From contig NZ_FYEW01000001.1 in assembly GCF_900187375.1 (NCBI RefSeq), positions 2,418,001-2,482,000 on the forward strand: a DNA stretch of 64,000 nt, in the 5' to 3' direction. This document shows positions 17,322-25,524 of this stretch, one piece after another. The first letter of the stretch is position 1; every line of letters begins with the position of its first letter. The DNA comes from Hymenobacter gelipurpurascens. GTDB taxonomy: Bacteria; Bacteroidota; Bacteroidia; Cytophagales; Hymenobacteraceae. Both the position numbers and the translations under genes were made by a program. The notes under the pieces are model-generated. The model was not told where the DNA came from. It worked only from the letters and a program-made list of their open reading frames with translations, and ran no database searches.

Positions 17322-18260
17322 CTAACGGCTGCCGGTAGGAATGCGGAACTGCAGGCCCAAGCTCGGGATGAAGGTGAGGCCTTTGAGGGAAGCCGTTTTG
17401 TTGTTGAGCAGTTGGTAGTCGCCGTAGTTCTGGTAGTACACCGACAGGGCCGGAATAACATACACGTAGCGGTAGCCCAGCTTCAGGTTCACGAAGCCGC
17501 CGTAGGATGAGAAGTTTTGTTTGGAAACGGTGAGGCTCGGAATCTTGTCGTTGATGGAGCCGCTGCCGGGGCCGTTGTAAAGGTTTTCGGGCTGAAAACC
17601 GTAGCTCAGGAAGCTGTGGGCATACATCACGCCGTAGGAAATGGCGCCGTTTTCTTCCTCCGGCCCAAACGACTGGCTGAACACCAGCGGCACAATCAAA
17701 TCGTGGCGCGTAGCCTTAAAGCCCAGCACATTATTGATGTTATCCAGGAACGGAATGCTGGGCAGCTTGGCGCGCTGCGTGGCATACTGCAGCCCAATGC
17801 TAGCATACGTAGCTCCCGCCTGCCGCCCAGGGCTTTCCGGTGTTCCGGTAGGGCCCATGAACTGGTACATGGCATCGAATACGTGTGACCCGAAGGCGTA
17901 CTTGTAGCCCACATCCAGGCGGTCTATCACGCCATAGCGCACATACAAATCCGAGGAGGGCCGCACGGGGTCGAGCACGTAGGCCAGGGCCGCCACCTGC
18001 AGCTTCTCGATGGTCTGGTTGTACTGAACGGTGTCCTTTTTAGCCGTTTCGCGGGCCGCTGTGAGGAGCGCAGAGCCGGTTTTGCTGACGGTTTCAGTGG
18101 CCACATTGAACGCGAAGTTGCCGCCTACTTTGAACTCGCCTTTAGGCGTGACTTTACCGGTGCTGACGATGGCGCGGGGCGCGGTGCAGGAGGCAGTAGC
18201 CAGTAGGCCACCCATCAGGGCCAGCGCCGCCACCGGGCGCAGAGAGGAAAATGCTTTCAT
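17322..18260 (-). CDS. Predicted envelope lipoprotein, beta-rich, unknown function
   Basis: The 312-residue product starts with a lipoprotein signal (ALALMGGLLATASC, Cys at about residue 26). The rest is rich in alternating hydrophobic/aromatic residues with glycine, such as DLYVRYGVIDRLDVGYKYAFG, FVNLKLGYRYVYVIPALSVYYQNYG and FIPSLGLQFRIP ending at the C terminus, the look of an outer-membrane beta-barrel or beta-sandwich. I do not recognise a named family. It lies alone between its terminator and a 412-base divergent region facing xdhA. Envelope location is inferred from the signal and the strand pattern. Confidence 0.65.
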   Translation of the reverse strand: MKAFSSLRPVAALALMGGLLATASCTAPRAIVSTGKVTPKGEFKVGGNFAFNVATETVSKTGSALLTAARETAKKDTVQYNQTIEKLQVAALAYVLDPVRPSSDLYVRYGVIDRLDVGYKYAFGSHVFDAMYQFMGPTGTPESPGRQAGATYASIGLQYATQRAKLPSIPFLDNINNVLGFKATRHDLIVPLVFSQSFGPEEENGAISYGVMYAHSFLSYGFQPENLYNGPGSGSINDKIPSLTVSKQNFSSYGGFVNLKLGYRYVYVIPALSVYYQNYGDYQLLNNKTASLKGLTFIPSLGLQFRIPTGSR

Positions 18261-18672
18261 AGGGAGCGAAACGAGGGAAGAACTGGCCTAGGCCACCGCC
18301 AGAGCAATTGGCGAAAACCGGGCCGAAAGTAGGCAAAGCAGAGGGAGTACACCGCAGGTCTAGCCGGAGTTTTTTACCGTTTGCCCGCTTCTTCCAAAAC
18401 GAGGACCGTCGCCAAGCATTGCTTTAGCAGTGGTTTGTAGCTTATATTTCATAACCTACACCGGTACTGAGCTCTGCGTGGCGAGAACCCAGCCCCCAGC
18501 CCACAGAACCTAGAGCCAGTGCAGCTTTCTCAGCCTGTCATTTCGAGGATACCTAGTTTCCATGTTCGGCCCGAAGTGATACTGGCTCTGTGCAGCCTAT
18601 GTTACCGAATTGTTACGCCGAGACATCGGAAAGCCGTAACTTTCCCTTCCGCTTCTGATTTCCGCCTTGCTC
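18261..18672. other. Divergent intergenic region before xdhA
   Basis: These 412 bases separate the minus-strand lipoprotein gene from xdhA. I see no gene. A perfect GGCCTAGGCC lies at 18285-18294. A weak promoter-like TAACTTTC sits about 30 bases before xdhA. Otherwise nothing definite is visible. Confidence 0.5.
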
Positions 18673-20157
18673 ATGCTTCAGTTTTACCTCAACGATCAGC
18701 TCATCCGCACCAGCCAGCCGGCCGGCAGCACGCTGCTCGATTTCGTGCGCTACAACCGCCACCTGACGGGCACCAAAATAGGATGCCGCGAGGGCGACTG
18801 CGGCGCCTGCACGGTGCTGGTAGGAGAGCTGCAACCCGATGGCAAAACGGTGGCCTACCAGTCTATGACCTCGTGCCTGACGCCGCTGGGCAATGCTCAC
18901 GGCCGCCATGTGGTGACGGTGGAGGGCATTAATGCGGCACGGGGCACGCTCACGCCGGTGCAGCAGGCTATTGTGGCGGAAGGTGGCTCGCAGTGCGGCT
19001 TCTGCACGGTGGGCTTCGTGATGTCGTTGACGGGCCACTCGCTCAGTCAGAAAACTACGCAGCCGGGCGCGGCACTGGCTTCCATTGATGGTAATATCTG
19101 CCGCTGCACGGGGTATAAGTCGCTGGAGCGGGCGGCGGCGGCCTTGCAGGAGCAGCTTGCCGATAGGCCTACGGAGCAACCCGTGAGCTGGCTGGCAGCG
19201 CAGGGCTTTGTACCTACTTATTTCCAGGATATTCCGGCTAAGCTTACGGCTCTGCATAACGCCGCCAACACCGCCGCAGCCGGCGGGCAGGTAGCGCAAA
19301 ATGGCCACTCCGCTGCTGGTACTGGCCTAGACGCGGCCACGGCAGCCCGCGCCCAAGTGCTGGGCGGCGGCACCGATTTGCTGGTGCAGCGACCCGAGCA
19401 GCTGCGCGAGATGCCGGTGCATCTGGTGTACGGGCAAGCCGAGCGCCGCGGCATCCGGCAAGAGGGAAACCAGATTATACTAGGGGCCGCCACCACGGCC
19501 CAGGAGTTGCTGGAGTCGGAGGTGATGCGGGAGCTGCTGCCGCGCCTGCCGCAGTACCTAAAGCTGGTATCGAGCACACCCATCCGCAACATGGGCACCG
19601 TGGCCGGCAACTTCATCAACGCCTCCCCCATCGGCGACCTAACCATCCTGTTTCTGGCCCTCGGCGCCAGCATTACGCTGGAAGACACGGCCCTAGGCCA
19701 GCGCCGGGAGCTGCCGTTGCAGGAGCTGTATGCCGGCTATAAGAAGCTCACCAAAACTGCCGACGAGCAGGTACTGGACATTAGCTTGCCTGCTCCGCTG
19801 ACGACAGATTACTTCAACTTCGAGAAGGTCTCGAAACGGACGCACCTGGACATTGCTAGCGTAAACTCGGCGGCGTGGCTGCGGGTAGAAGGTGGCCTAG
19901 TGCAGGCAGCGCGTCTATCAGCGGGCGGCGTAGGCCCCATTCCGCTAGTGCTGCCCCGCACGGCGGAGTTTCTGGTAGGCCAGGTAATCAGTGTTGAAAC
20001 CGTGCGTGGTGCACTGGAGCTGGCGCAGCAGGAAACCAGTCCGATCAGTGATGTGCGTGGCACCGAGCAGTACAAGCGCTTACTATTGCGGCAGCTGCTG
20101 GCAGCGCACTTCCTGCAGTTCTTCCCGGAGCGCCTGACCATGGCTGAGTTGCTGTAG
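18673..20157 (+). CDS. xdhA: Xanthine dehydrogenase small subunit (2Fe-2S and FAD domains)
   Basis: A 494-residue subunit. The plant-type 2Fe-2S domain has GTKIGCREGDCGACTVLVG with a further Cys at about residue 74. The second 2Fe-2S domain has GSQCGFCTVGFVMSL and GNICRCTGYKSL. After a Gly/Ala-rich linker (residues 195-225) the FAD domain carries TPIRNMGTVAGNFINASPIGD, followed by the CO-dehydrogenase flavoprotein C-terminal domain. It passes electrons from the Mo centre of XdhB through Fe-S to FAD and NAD+ in oxidation of hypoxanthine and xanthine to urate. The ATG at 18673 gives MLQFYLNDQLI, the usual start. xdhB follows after a 261-base gap filled by a palindromic repeat. Confidence 0.93.
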   Translation: MLQFYLNDQLIRTSQPAGSTLLDFVRYNRHLTGTKIGCREGDCGACTVLVGELQPDGKTVAYQSMTSCLTPLGNAHGRHVVTVEGINAARGTLTPVQQAIVAEGGSQCGFCTVGFVMSLTGHSLSQKTTQPGAALASIDGNICRCTGYKSLERAAAALQEQLADRPTEQPVSWLAAQGFVPTYFQDIPAKLTALHNAANTAAAGGQVAQNGHSAAGTGLDAATAARAQVLGGGTDLLVQRPEQLREMPVHLVYGQAERRGIRQEGNQIILGAATTAQELLESEVMRELLPRLPQYLKLVSSTPIRNMGTVAGNFINASPIGDLTILFLALGASITLEDTALGQRRELPLQELYAGYKKLTKTADEQVLDISLPAPLTTDYFNFEKVSKRTHLDIASVNSAAWLRVEGGLVQAARLSAGGVGPIPLVLPRTAEFLVGQVISVETVRGALELAQQETSPISDVRGTEQYKRLLLRQLLAAHFLQFFPERLTMAELL

Positions 20158-20168
20158 AGAAGCAAAAA

Positions 20169-20322
20169 AGAACCGTCCTGCTGAGCGCCGCCGAAGCCTC
20201 TCTACCGCTTTACCAGAACGTCATGCTGAGCGCAGCCGAAGCATCTCTCCCGCTTCGTTGCTAGGCCAGTTGGTTAGTCAGAGGTAGAGATGCTTCGACT
20301 GCGCTCAGCATGACGGTCTTTT
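20169..20322. repeat. Palindromic intergenic repeat, ATGCTGAGCGC family (composite copy)
   Basis: Two left-arm copies stand in tandem (20169 onward with GTCCTGCTGAGCGCCGCCGA, then 20217 onward with GTCATGCTGAGCGCAGCCGA). A right arm at about 20282-20317 contains TGCTTCGACTGCGCTCAGCA. The arms of the second copy and the right arm pair with few mismatches; the loop contains GCTAGGCCAG. It lies between xdhA and xdhB. The same family occurs at 45887-45996, and related arms at 24234-24336 and 62361-62455. Confidence 0.8.
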
Positions 20323-20418
20323 AATGGTCTGGAACAGCCTTACCAAACGCATCCATCTGGCCTAGGCCAGTCGTCATATAATCCGCGAAGCAGGAAGCTG
20401 CGCGTTACTTTCCTTGTC

Positions 20419-22728
20419 ATGAATCACCTCGACCCGGCCCGCCACGTGCGCGGCGAATCTCAGTACCTCGACGATATTCTGGTGCAACAAGGCACGTTGT
20501 ACGCCGCCGTGGTAGAGTCGCCGGTGGCGCATGGCAAGCTACTTTCCATTGATTTTGAGGCCGCACTGGATCAGCCCGGCGTGATACGCGTGCTTACGGC
20601 TGCTGACATTCCCGGCGAAAATCAGATTGGCGGTATTGTGCCCGATGAACCGCTGCTGGCCGAGGGCCATGTGCATTTTCGGGGCCAGCCCGTGGCGCTG
20701 GTGCTGGCCGAAACCGACCATCAGGCCCAGGCGGCGCTGCGCCATGTGCGGGTAGAAGTTTCGCCACTGCCCATCATCACCGACCCGCGCGTAGCCGCTG
20801 CCCAGAACGAGCTGATTGTGCCGCCGCGCACGTTCCAGATCGGCGACACGCAGGCGGCCTGGGCGCAGTGCGCGCACGTGTTTGAAGGCGTAGCCGAATC
20901 GGGCGGACAGGAGCATTTGTACATCGAAACGCAGGGCGCCTACGCCTTCCCAACGGAAATGGGCGGGGTGCGCATCGTGTCCTCCACCCAGGGGCCCACG
21001 GCCGTGCAGCGCCATACGGCGCGGGTGCTGGGCGTGGGCATGCACCAGGTAGAAGTGGATGTAACGCGCCTCGGCGGGGGGTTTGGCGGCAAGGAAGACC
21101 AGGCCACTACCTGGGGCGCGCTGGCTGCGCTGGGCGCCTTTGTAGTGCGTAGGCCAGTAAAGCTGGTGCTCGACCGCATGGCCGACATGCGCATGACCGG
21201 CAAGCGCCACCCCTACTCTTCCGACTTCAAAATCGGCTTCGATGAGAACCTGAAGCTGGTGGCCTACGAGGCGACGTTCTACCAGAATGCTGGTGCCGCC
21301 GCCGACCTTTCGCCGGCCGTGCTGGAGCGCACGTTGTTCCACGCCACTAACAGCTATTTCATCCCAAACGTGGCGGCCACGGCCTACAGTTGCCGCACCA
21401 ACCTACCGCCCAACACCGCTTTCCGGGGCTTTGGCGGGCCGCAAGGCATGTTCGTGATGGAGTCGGCGCTGGCGTGCGCGGCGGAGCGGCTGGGCGTGCC
21501 CGTGGCGGAGCTGCAGCGGCGCAATCTGCTGCGCGAAGGCGATGTGCTGCCTTACCGCCAGCTGGCCGAAGGCTGCTACGCCGAGCAGGCCTGGGACACG
21601 GCCGCCAGCCTCTACAACCTGCCTGGCCTACGGGCCGAAGTAGAGGCCTTCAACAAGCAGAATCAGCAATTCAAGAAGGGGCTCTCGGTGATGCCGATTT
21701 GCTTTGGCATCAGCTTCACCAAAACACCCATGAACCAATCGAGGGCGTTGGTGCACATCTACACCGATGGCTCGGTAGGCGTGAGCACGGGCGCCGTGGA
21801 AATGGGCCAGGGCGTGAACACCAAAATTATGCTGGTGGCGGCGCGCACGCTGGGCATCTCGCCGGAGCGCATCAAGGTAGAAAGCACCAACACCACCCGC
21901 GTGTCCAACACCTCCCCCTCAGCCGCCAGTGCCACCGCCGACCTCAACGGGAAAGCCACCGAAATGGCCTGCCTGGCCCTACGCGAGCGGCTGTTGCGCC
22001 TGGCCTCCGCGGAGCTGAAGATGGACTACGAAGGCCTGACCATCGAAGACGAGCAGGTACTAGCCGCCGGCACGCCTGCCGATACGACCTGGGAGAAGCT
22101 GGTTTCGGCGGCTTACTGGCAGCGCGTGAGCCTCACTGAAAACGCCCATTATGCCACGCCGGGCATTCATTTCGATGCCCAAACCAACCAGGGCCACCCG
22201 TTTGCCTACCACGTCTATGGTACGGCCCTGACTACCGTAACCGTAGATTGCCTGCGCGGCACGTATGCCTTTGATGCGGTGCAGATTGCCCACGACTTCG
22301 GCCAAAGCCTCCACCCCCAAATCGACCGGGGTCAGATTGAGGGCGCTGTGGTGCAAGGCATGGGCTGGATGACGCTGGAAGAACTTGTGTTCAACGACGA
22401 AGGCCGCCTGCTTAGCAACTCCCTCAACAGCTACAAAATCCCCGATCTGTATTCGGCCCCGAAAGTGCTGGATGTACATTTCCTTGATACTCCCGGCCAC
22501 CCGAACGCCATCATGCGCTCCAAGGCTGTGGGCGAGCCACCCCTGATGTATGGCATTGGGGCGTATTTCGCCGTGCGCGACGCTATCCGCAACTTCCGCC
22601 CCGGCGCCACCCTCCCGTTTTCTGCTCCTATCACCCCCGAAAAGGTACTGCTCAGCCTGTACCCCGACGTTTCACTTACCCACCCAGTTTGTACTTCAAC
22701 TACCGCAACCACCTCCGTGGCGCCCTGA
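20419..22728 (+). CDS. xdhB: Xanthine dehydrogenase large subunit (molybdopterin-binding)
   Basis: A 769-residue catalytic subunit. It begins DPARHVRGESQYLDDI, the usual N terminus of XdhB-type proteins. Mo-cofactor motifs include TRLGGGFGGKE, TAFRGFGGPQGMFVME (with the substrate-binding Arg), VEMGQGVNTKI and, near the C terminus, KAVGEPPLMYGIGAYFAVRDA, where the Glu is the general base of xanthine dehydrogenases. These residues favour xanthine over aldehyde as substrate. The last 20 residues (THPVCTSTTATTSVAP) extend past the family's usual end and overlap the start of the next gene by 40 bases. xdhA lies upstream and xdhC two genes downstream. Confidence 0.93.
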   Translation: MNHLDPARHVRGESQYLDDILVQQGTLYAAVVESPVAHGKLLSIDFEAALDQPGVIRVLTAADIPGENQIGGIVPDEPLLAEGHVHFRGQPVALVLAETDHQAQAALRHVRVEVSPLPIITDPRVAAAQNELIVPPRTFQIGDTQAAWAQCAHVFEGVAESGGQEHLYIETQGAYAFPTEMGGVRIVSSTQGPTAVQRHTARVLGVGMHQVEVDVTRLGGGFGGKEDQATTWGALAALGAFVVRRPVKLVLDRMADMRMTGKRHPYSSDFKIGFDENLKLVAYEATFYQNAGAAADLSPAVLERTLFHATNSYFIPNVAATAYSCRTNLPPNTAFRGFGGPQGMFVMESALACAAERLGVPVAELQRRNLLREGDVLPYRQLAEGCYAEQAWDTAASLYNLPGLRAEVEAFNKQNQQFKKGLSVMPICFGISFTKTPMNQSRALVHIYTDGSVGVSTGAVEMGQGVNTKIMLVAARTLGISPERIKVESTNTTRVSNTSPSAASATADLNGKATEMACLALRERLLRLASAELKMDYEGLTIEDEQVLAAGTPADTTWEKLVSAAYWQRVSLTENAHYATPGIHFDAQTNQGHPFAYHVYGTALTTVTVDCLRGTYAFDAVQIAHDFGQSLHPQIDRGQIEGAVVQGMGWMTLEELVFNDEGRLLSNSLNSYKIPDLYSAPKVLDVHFLDTPGHPNAIMRSKAVGEPPLMYGIGAYFAVRDAIRNFRPGATLPFSAPITPEKVLLSLYPDVSLTHPVCTSTTATTSVAP

Positions 22729-23171
22729 TTTATGCCGCCGGCGACACTGCTGCCGCCCTGCTCCAACACGATTTTTCCTGGTCCCGCCTGCTGGGCGTGG
22801 CCTTAGTGGCCGGCACCGTTTACGCCTGGGAAGTGCCCACCTATTTCCGCTGGATTGACCGCCGCGTGCCGCACCGCCCCGGCTGGACGGCCCAGCTCCG
22901 GCGCGCTTCACTGGCCCTGGCCTACTTCAACCCGCTCTGGATTGCGCGCCACTTTGTGTTCATTCGCCTCGCCTCCGGACACCTGGATACCATTACGTGG
23001 GCTCTGCTCCCGATGGCGGCGCGCTCGTTTTTGCTCAACGTACCCGTGTCGTTGGCCGTGAACTACTTCATTCAGAATAAGCTCCGGCCAGATCGTCGGT
23101 TTCTGGTCAGCGCCTTATTTTCGGGCGTGATGGCCGTGTACTATGCCTTAAGTGCCACCTGGGGCCAATAA
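22689..23171 (+). CDS. Small membrane protein within the xdh operon, unknown function
   Basis: A 160-residue protein if read from the TTG at 22689, in a different frame and overlapping xdhB by 40 bases; no ATG is available before the first conserved-looking segment. It has about four hydrophobic segments: LIYAAGDTAAALL, LLGVALVAGTVYAWEV, FLLNVPVSLAVNYFI and FLVSALFSGVMAVYYAL. Spacing of GDTAAALLQ followed by SWSRLLGVALVAGTVYAWEVPTYFRWIDRRV faintly recalls the Mpv17/PMP22 family, but this is weak. Its overlap with xdhB and position before xdhC argue for co-expression with xanthine dehydrogenase, either as purine-linked membrane protein or as a passenger. Confidence 0.65.
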   Translation: MYFNYRNHLRGALIYAAGDTAAALLQHDFSWSRLLGVALVAGTVYAWEVPTYFRWIDRRVPHRPGWTAQLRRASLALAYFNPLWIARHFVFIRLASGHLDTITWALLPMAARSFLLNVPVSLAVNYFIQNKLRPDRRFLVSALFSGVMAVYYALSATWGQ

Positions 23172-23183
23172 GCGGCCACCTGC

Positions 23184-23201
23184 AAGTGGCCTAGGCCACT
23201 T
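23184..23201. repeat. Perfect 18-base palindrome containing GGCCTAGGCC
   Basis: AAGTGGCCTAGGCCACTT is exactly self-complementary and lies between the small membrane gene and xdhC. It is an inverted pair of the GGCCTA motif that recurs through the window. Confidence 0.7.
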
Positions 23202-23227
23202 TGTTTCTTCCATCTGTTTTGCCATCC

Positions 23228-24217
23228 GTGAGTATTCCTGTGCCCTACGCTTCCCCCGCTACCCCGCGCGACTTGCCCGTCTGGCAGCACGCGGCCGCTA
23301 GCCTGCAGGCGGGGGTGCCGGTGGCGCTGTTGTGTGTGCTGGCCAGCGAAGGCAGCAGCCCCGGCCGCCAGGGCTTTAAAATGAGCGTGACGGCCGATAG
23401 CTCGGCGGGCTCTATTGGCGGCGGCGTGATGGAGCACAAGTTCGTGGAGCTGGCCCGCACACGCCTGCCCGAACGGAGCCCTAGGCCACTCCTGCGCCAG
23501 CAGATTCATCGGAAAGACTCTCCCGCTGACCGCTCCGGCATGATCTGCTCCGGCGAGCAGTGGGTGCTGCTTTTCCCATTGAGTTTATCGGATTTGCCCG
23601 CTGTGCTAGCCTGCACAGAAGCCCTGACACAGAACACCAGTGGCCTACTGGTGTTCTCGGCGGAAGGTGGCCTACAGGTGCAGGATGTACCATCAAGCGC
23701 CCCGCGCTTTGGTTTTCAGGCTGGCGAGCAGTGGCAGTACCAGGAGCGCCTGGGATTTGCTTCGCGCGCCACCATCATCGGGGCCGGGCACGTAAGCTTG
23801 GCGCTGTGCCGGGTGCTGGCCGCGCTAGATTTTGAACTAACGGTGCTCGACGATCGGCCGGACCTGCCTACGCTGCTGGCCAACCCGTTTCCGCATCACA
23901 AGCGCACCGTGGCCTACGAGAATATAACGGCTGAAATTCCGGAAGGCCCCGATGAATACGTGCTCATCATGACCGTTGGCTACCGCTCCGATTTAGTGGT
24001 GCTGCGCCAGCTGCTAGGCCACTCTGTGCGCTACTTGGGCGTGCTCGGCAGCCAGGCCAAAATTGCGGAACTGCTGAGCACGTTGCGGGCCGAAGGGGTT
24101 TCAGAGGAAAGCTTGGCACGTATTTCGGCTCCTATAGGCCTACCCATTCATAGCCGCACACCAGAGGAAATTGCCATCAGCATTGCGGCAGAGCTAATTC
24201 AGGTGCGGAATCGTTGA
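23228..24217 (+). CDS. xdhC: XdhC/CoxI-family molybdenum cofactor maturation protein
   Basis: A 329-residue protein of the XdhC family, which binds molybdenum cofactor, promotes its sulfuration and inserts it into XdhB. The N-terminal XdhC_CoxI domain has VLASEGSSPGRQGFKMSV and SIGGGVMEHKFVELA. The C-terminal Rossmann domain has ATIIGAGHVSLALCRVLAALDFELTVLDDRPD and ends with the family block APIGLPIHSRTPEEIAISIAAELIQ. I take the GTG at 23228 (MSIPVPYAS) as start; TTG codons upstream, at 23201 and 23219, are alternatives. It closes the xdh operon. Presence of a dedicated XdhC supports a true Mo hydroxylase function for XdhAB. Confidence 0.9.
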   Translation: MSIPVPYASPATPRDLPVWQHAAASLQAGVPVALLCVLASEGSSPGRQGFKMSVTADSSAGSIGGGVMEHKFVELARTRLPERSPRPLLRQQIHRKDSPADRSGMICSGEQWVLLFPLSLSDLPAVLACTEALTQNTSGLLVFSAEGGLQVQDVPSSAPRFGFQAGEQWQYQERLGFASRATIIGAGHVSLALCRVLAALDFELTVLDDRPDLPTLLANPFPHHKRTVAYENITAEIPEGPDEYVLIMTVGYRSDLVVLRQLLGHSVRYLGVLGSQAKIAELLSTLRAEGVSEESLARISAPIGLPIHSRTPEEIAISIAAELIQVRNR

Positions 24218-24233
24218 GATAGAAATAAATCAG

Positions 24234-24336
24234 CACGTCCTCCTGAGCGCAGCGAAGGAACTTGTTACGATATTACGAGGCGCTAGGCCAGTCGTGTAGG
24301 CGTAACAAGATCCTTCGCTGCGCTCAGGAGGACGTG
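24234..24336. repeat. Palindromic intergenic repeat, CTCCTGAGCGCAGCGAAGGA family
   Basis: The 36-base arms 24234-24269 and 24301-24336 are complementary with a single mismatch around a 31-base loop holding GCTAGGCCAG. It lies between convergent genes xdhC and the DUF4136 gene. It is related in layout and in the TCCTGAGC core to 62361-62455. Confidence 0.85.
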
Positions 24337-24363
24337 CAAGTAGGGTTGTTAGCACACTCAAAG

Positions 24364-24945
24364 TCAGTTCTGCTCCAGATAGCCTTCCGTGAAGACGTGG
24401 TACTGGTCGAAGATGGAGCGGACGGAGCGGCGCAGGATTACCTCGCCCTGGGGGCCGTTCGGTACCGTAACGCCGGAAGCGTAGCCGTTCCAAACGGCCC
24501 GGTTGGTTTCGTTATCAATCAGCGTAACCAGTAGAGTACCATCCAGCAGCAGCATTCGGACGGGGCTATAGCCTTGGCGCTGATCAGCGGGCGTGTCCTC
24601 GCCCTCGGCATAGCCCGTTTTTACCCATCGCGAAAACTCTGGTTGCTGATAGCCCCGAAAGCGCATGCTGCCCTCAAACAGCCGGAAGTTTACCAGCAGG
24701 TCGGGCCGGCGGCGGGCAGGGCGGTACCCCTGCACTTTCATCCGGGTACGGATGGCGTCTCGCACTGCTTCGCCCAGCTTACTGGTATCGGAAGTGATGC
24801 CCTCACCCGTCACAAACTCATACGTACGGTAGCGCCGAAACTGGCCGGCAAAGCTATAGTCAGACTCTACGCGAGCCTCCCTCGACATCAGGCAGCCAGA
24901 TAAGGCCGCACAGAGGCCTACCAGCAGGAGTAGAAACGGTTTCAT
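24364..24945 (-). CDS. DUF4136-family lipoprotein
   Basis: A 193-residue lipoprotein: the signal ends LCAALSGC (Cys18). The mature part has the DUF4136 pattern: VESDYSFAGQFRRYRTYEFV near the start, AVRDAIRTRMKVQGYRPARRRPDLLVNF, then LLLDGTLLVTLIDNETNRAVWNGYASG and a final helix RRSVRSIFDQY. The family is found at the Gram-negative envelope and has no settled function. It is a single gene pointing toward the xdh operon; the palindrome at 24234-24336 separates the two convergent units and may serve as terminator for both. Confidence 0.8.
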   Translation of the reverse strand: MKPFLLLLVGLCAALSGCLMSREARVESDYSFAGQFRRYRTYEFVTGEGITSDTSKLGEAVRDAIRTRMKVQGYRPARRRPDLLVNFRLFEGSMRFRGYQQPEFSRWVKTGYAEGEDTPADQRQGYSPVRMLLLDGTLLVTLIDNETNRAVWNGYASGVTVPNGPQGEVILRRSVRSIFDQYHVFTEGYLEQN

Positions 24946-25010
24946 AGGCGAGAAAAAGTAGCAAGTTCAACCCTGCCTAAGATACGCCGATCATCCCCAA
25001 TTATCAACTA

Positions 25011-25505
25011 CTATTTGCTAGCATAACTTTGTGCCTCAGCAGTTTCGGGGTTGGCCAGCACTTTTTCCAGTACGATAACCAGACCATGCGCGCCCTGCAG
25101 GGTGCCTACTACATCGTAGCCGTGGTGCAGGTTCAGAATCAGCATGGCGCGCCACTGGTTGTAGGTCTGCGTCCGGATGCGACGGTAGGCCTGCTGCTGG
25201 CACCAAGCATGTTGTCGGCGCATGAGTTCCGCCGCTATGCCCTGCCCCCGAAAATCAGATTCTACTCCGCCCAGCCAGCTGTAATAATGGCCCGGCTTGC
25301 GCTCATAGCCCAACTTACAACCCACCAATTGGCCGCCTGCCTCTGCCAACCACACGTGCACTGGCCCACGGGCCTGCTGGTAGCGCAGCTCGGCAGCTTG
25401 CTCTTCCGGAGTAGTAGAAAAAACGGTAGCAAGCAACACCAACAGGCGCTGCCACTCAGGGCCATCAGAGGGCAGATTGGGCAGGAAACGAAACGTTGCA
25501 GACAT
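25011..25505 (-). CDS. GNAT-family N-acetyltransferase
   Basis: A 164-residue protein with the GNAT core: VWLAEAGGQLVGCKLGY (strands 2-3), WLGGVESDFRGQGIAAELMRRQHAWCQ (motif A, with the R/Q-x-x-G-x-G/A acetyl-CoA loop as RGQGIA) and IRTQTYNQWRAMLILNLHHGYDVVGTL (motif B). The substrate cannot be told. The ATG at 25505 is chosen; a longer frame would run into the end of the ABC transporter gene. It is 19 bases downstream of that gene on the same strand, so probably co-transcribed with it. Confidence 0.8.
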   Translation of the reverse strand: MSATFRFLPNLPSDGPEWQRLLVLLATVFSTTPEEQAAELRYQQARGPVHVWLAEAGGQLVGCKLGYERKPGHYYSWLGGVESDFRGQGIAAELMRRQHAWCQQQAYRRIRTQTYNQWRAMLILNLHHGYDVVGTLQGAHGLVIVLEKVLANPETAEAQSYASK

Positions 25506-25524
25506 GCCTGCAACATACGGCCGA

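Noticed and set aside
20539..21342. 267-codon minus-strand frame inside xdhB
   Set aside because: Runs opposite conserved molybdopterin motifs; His/Gly/Val-rich shadow translation.
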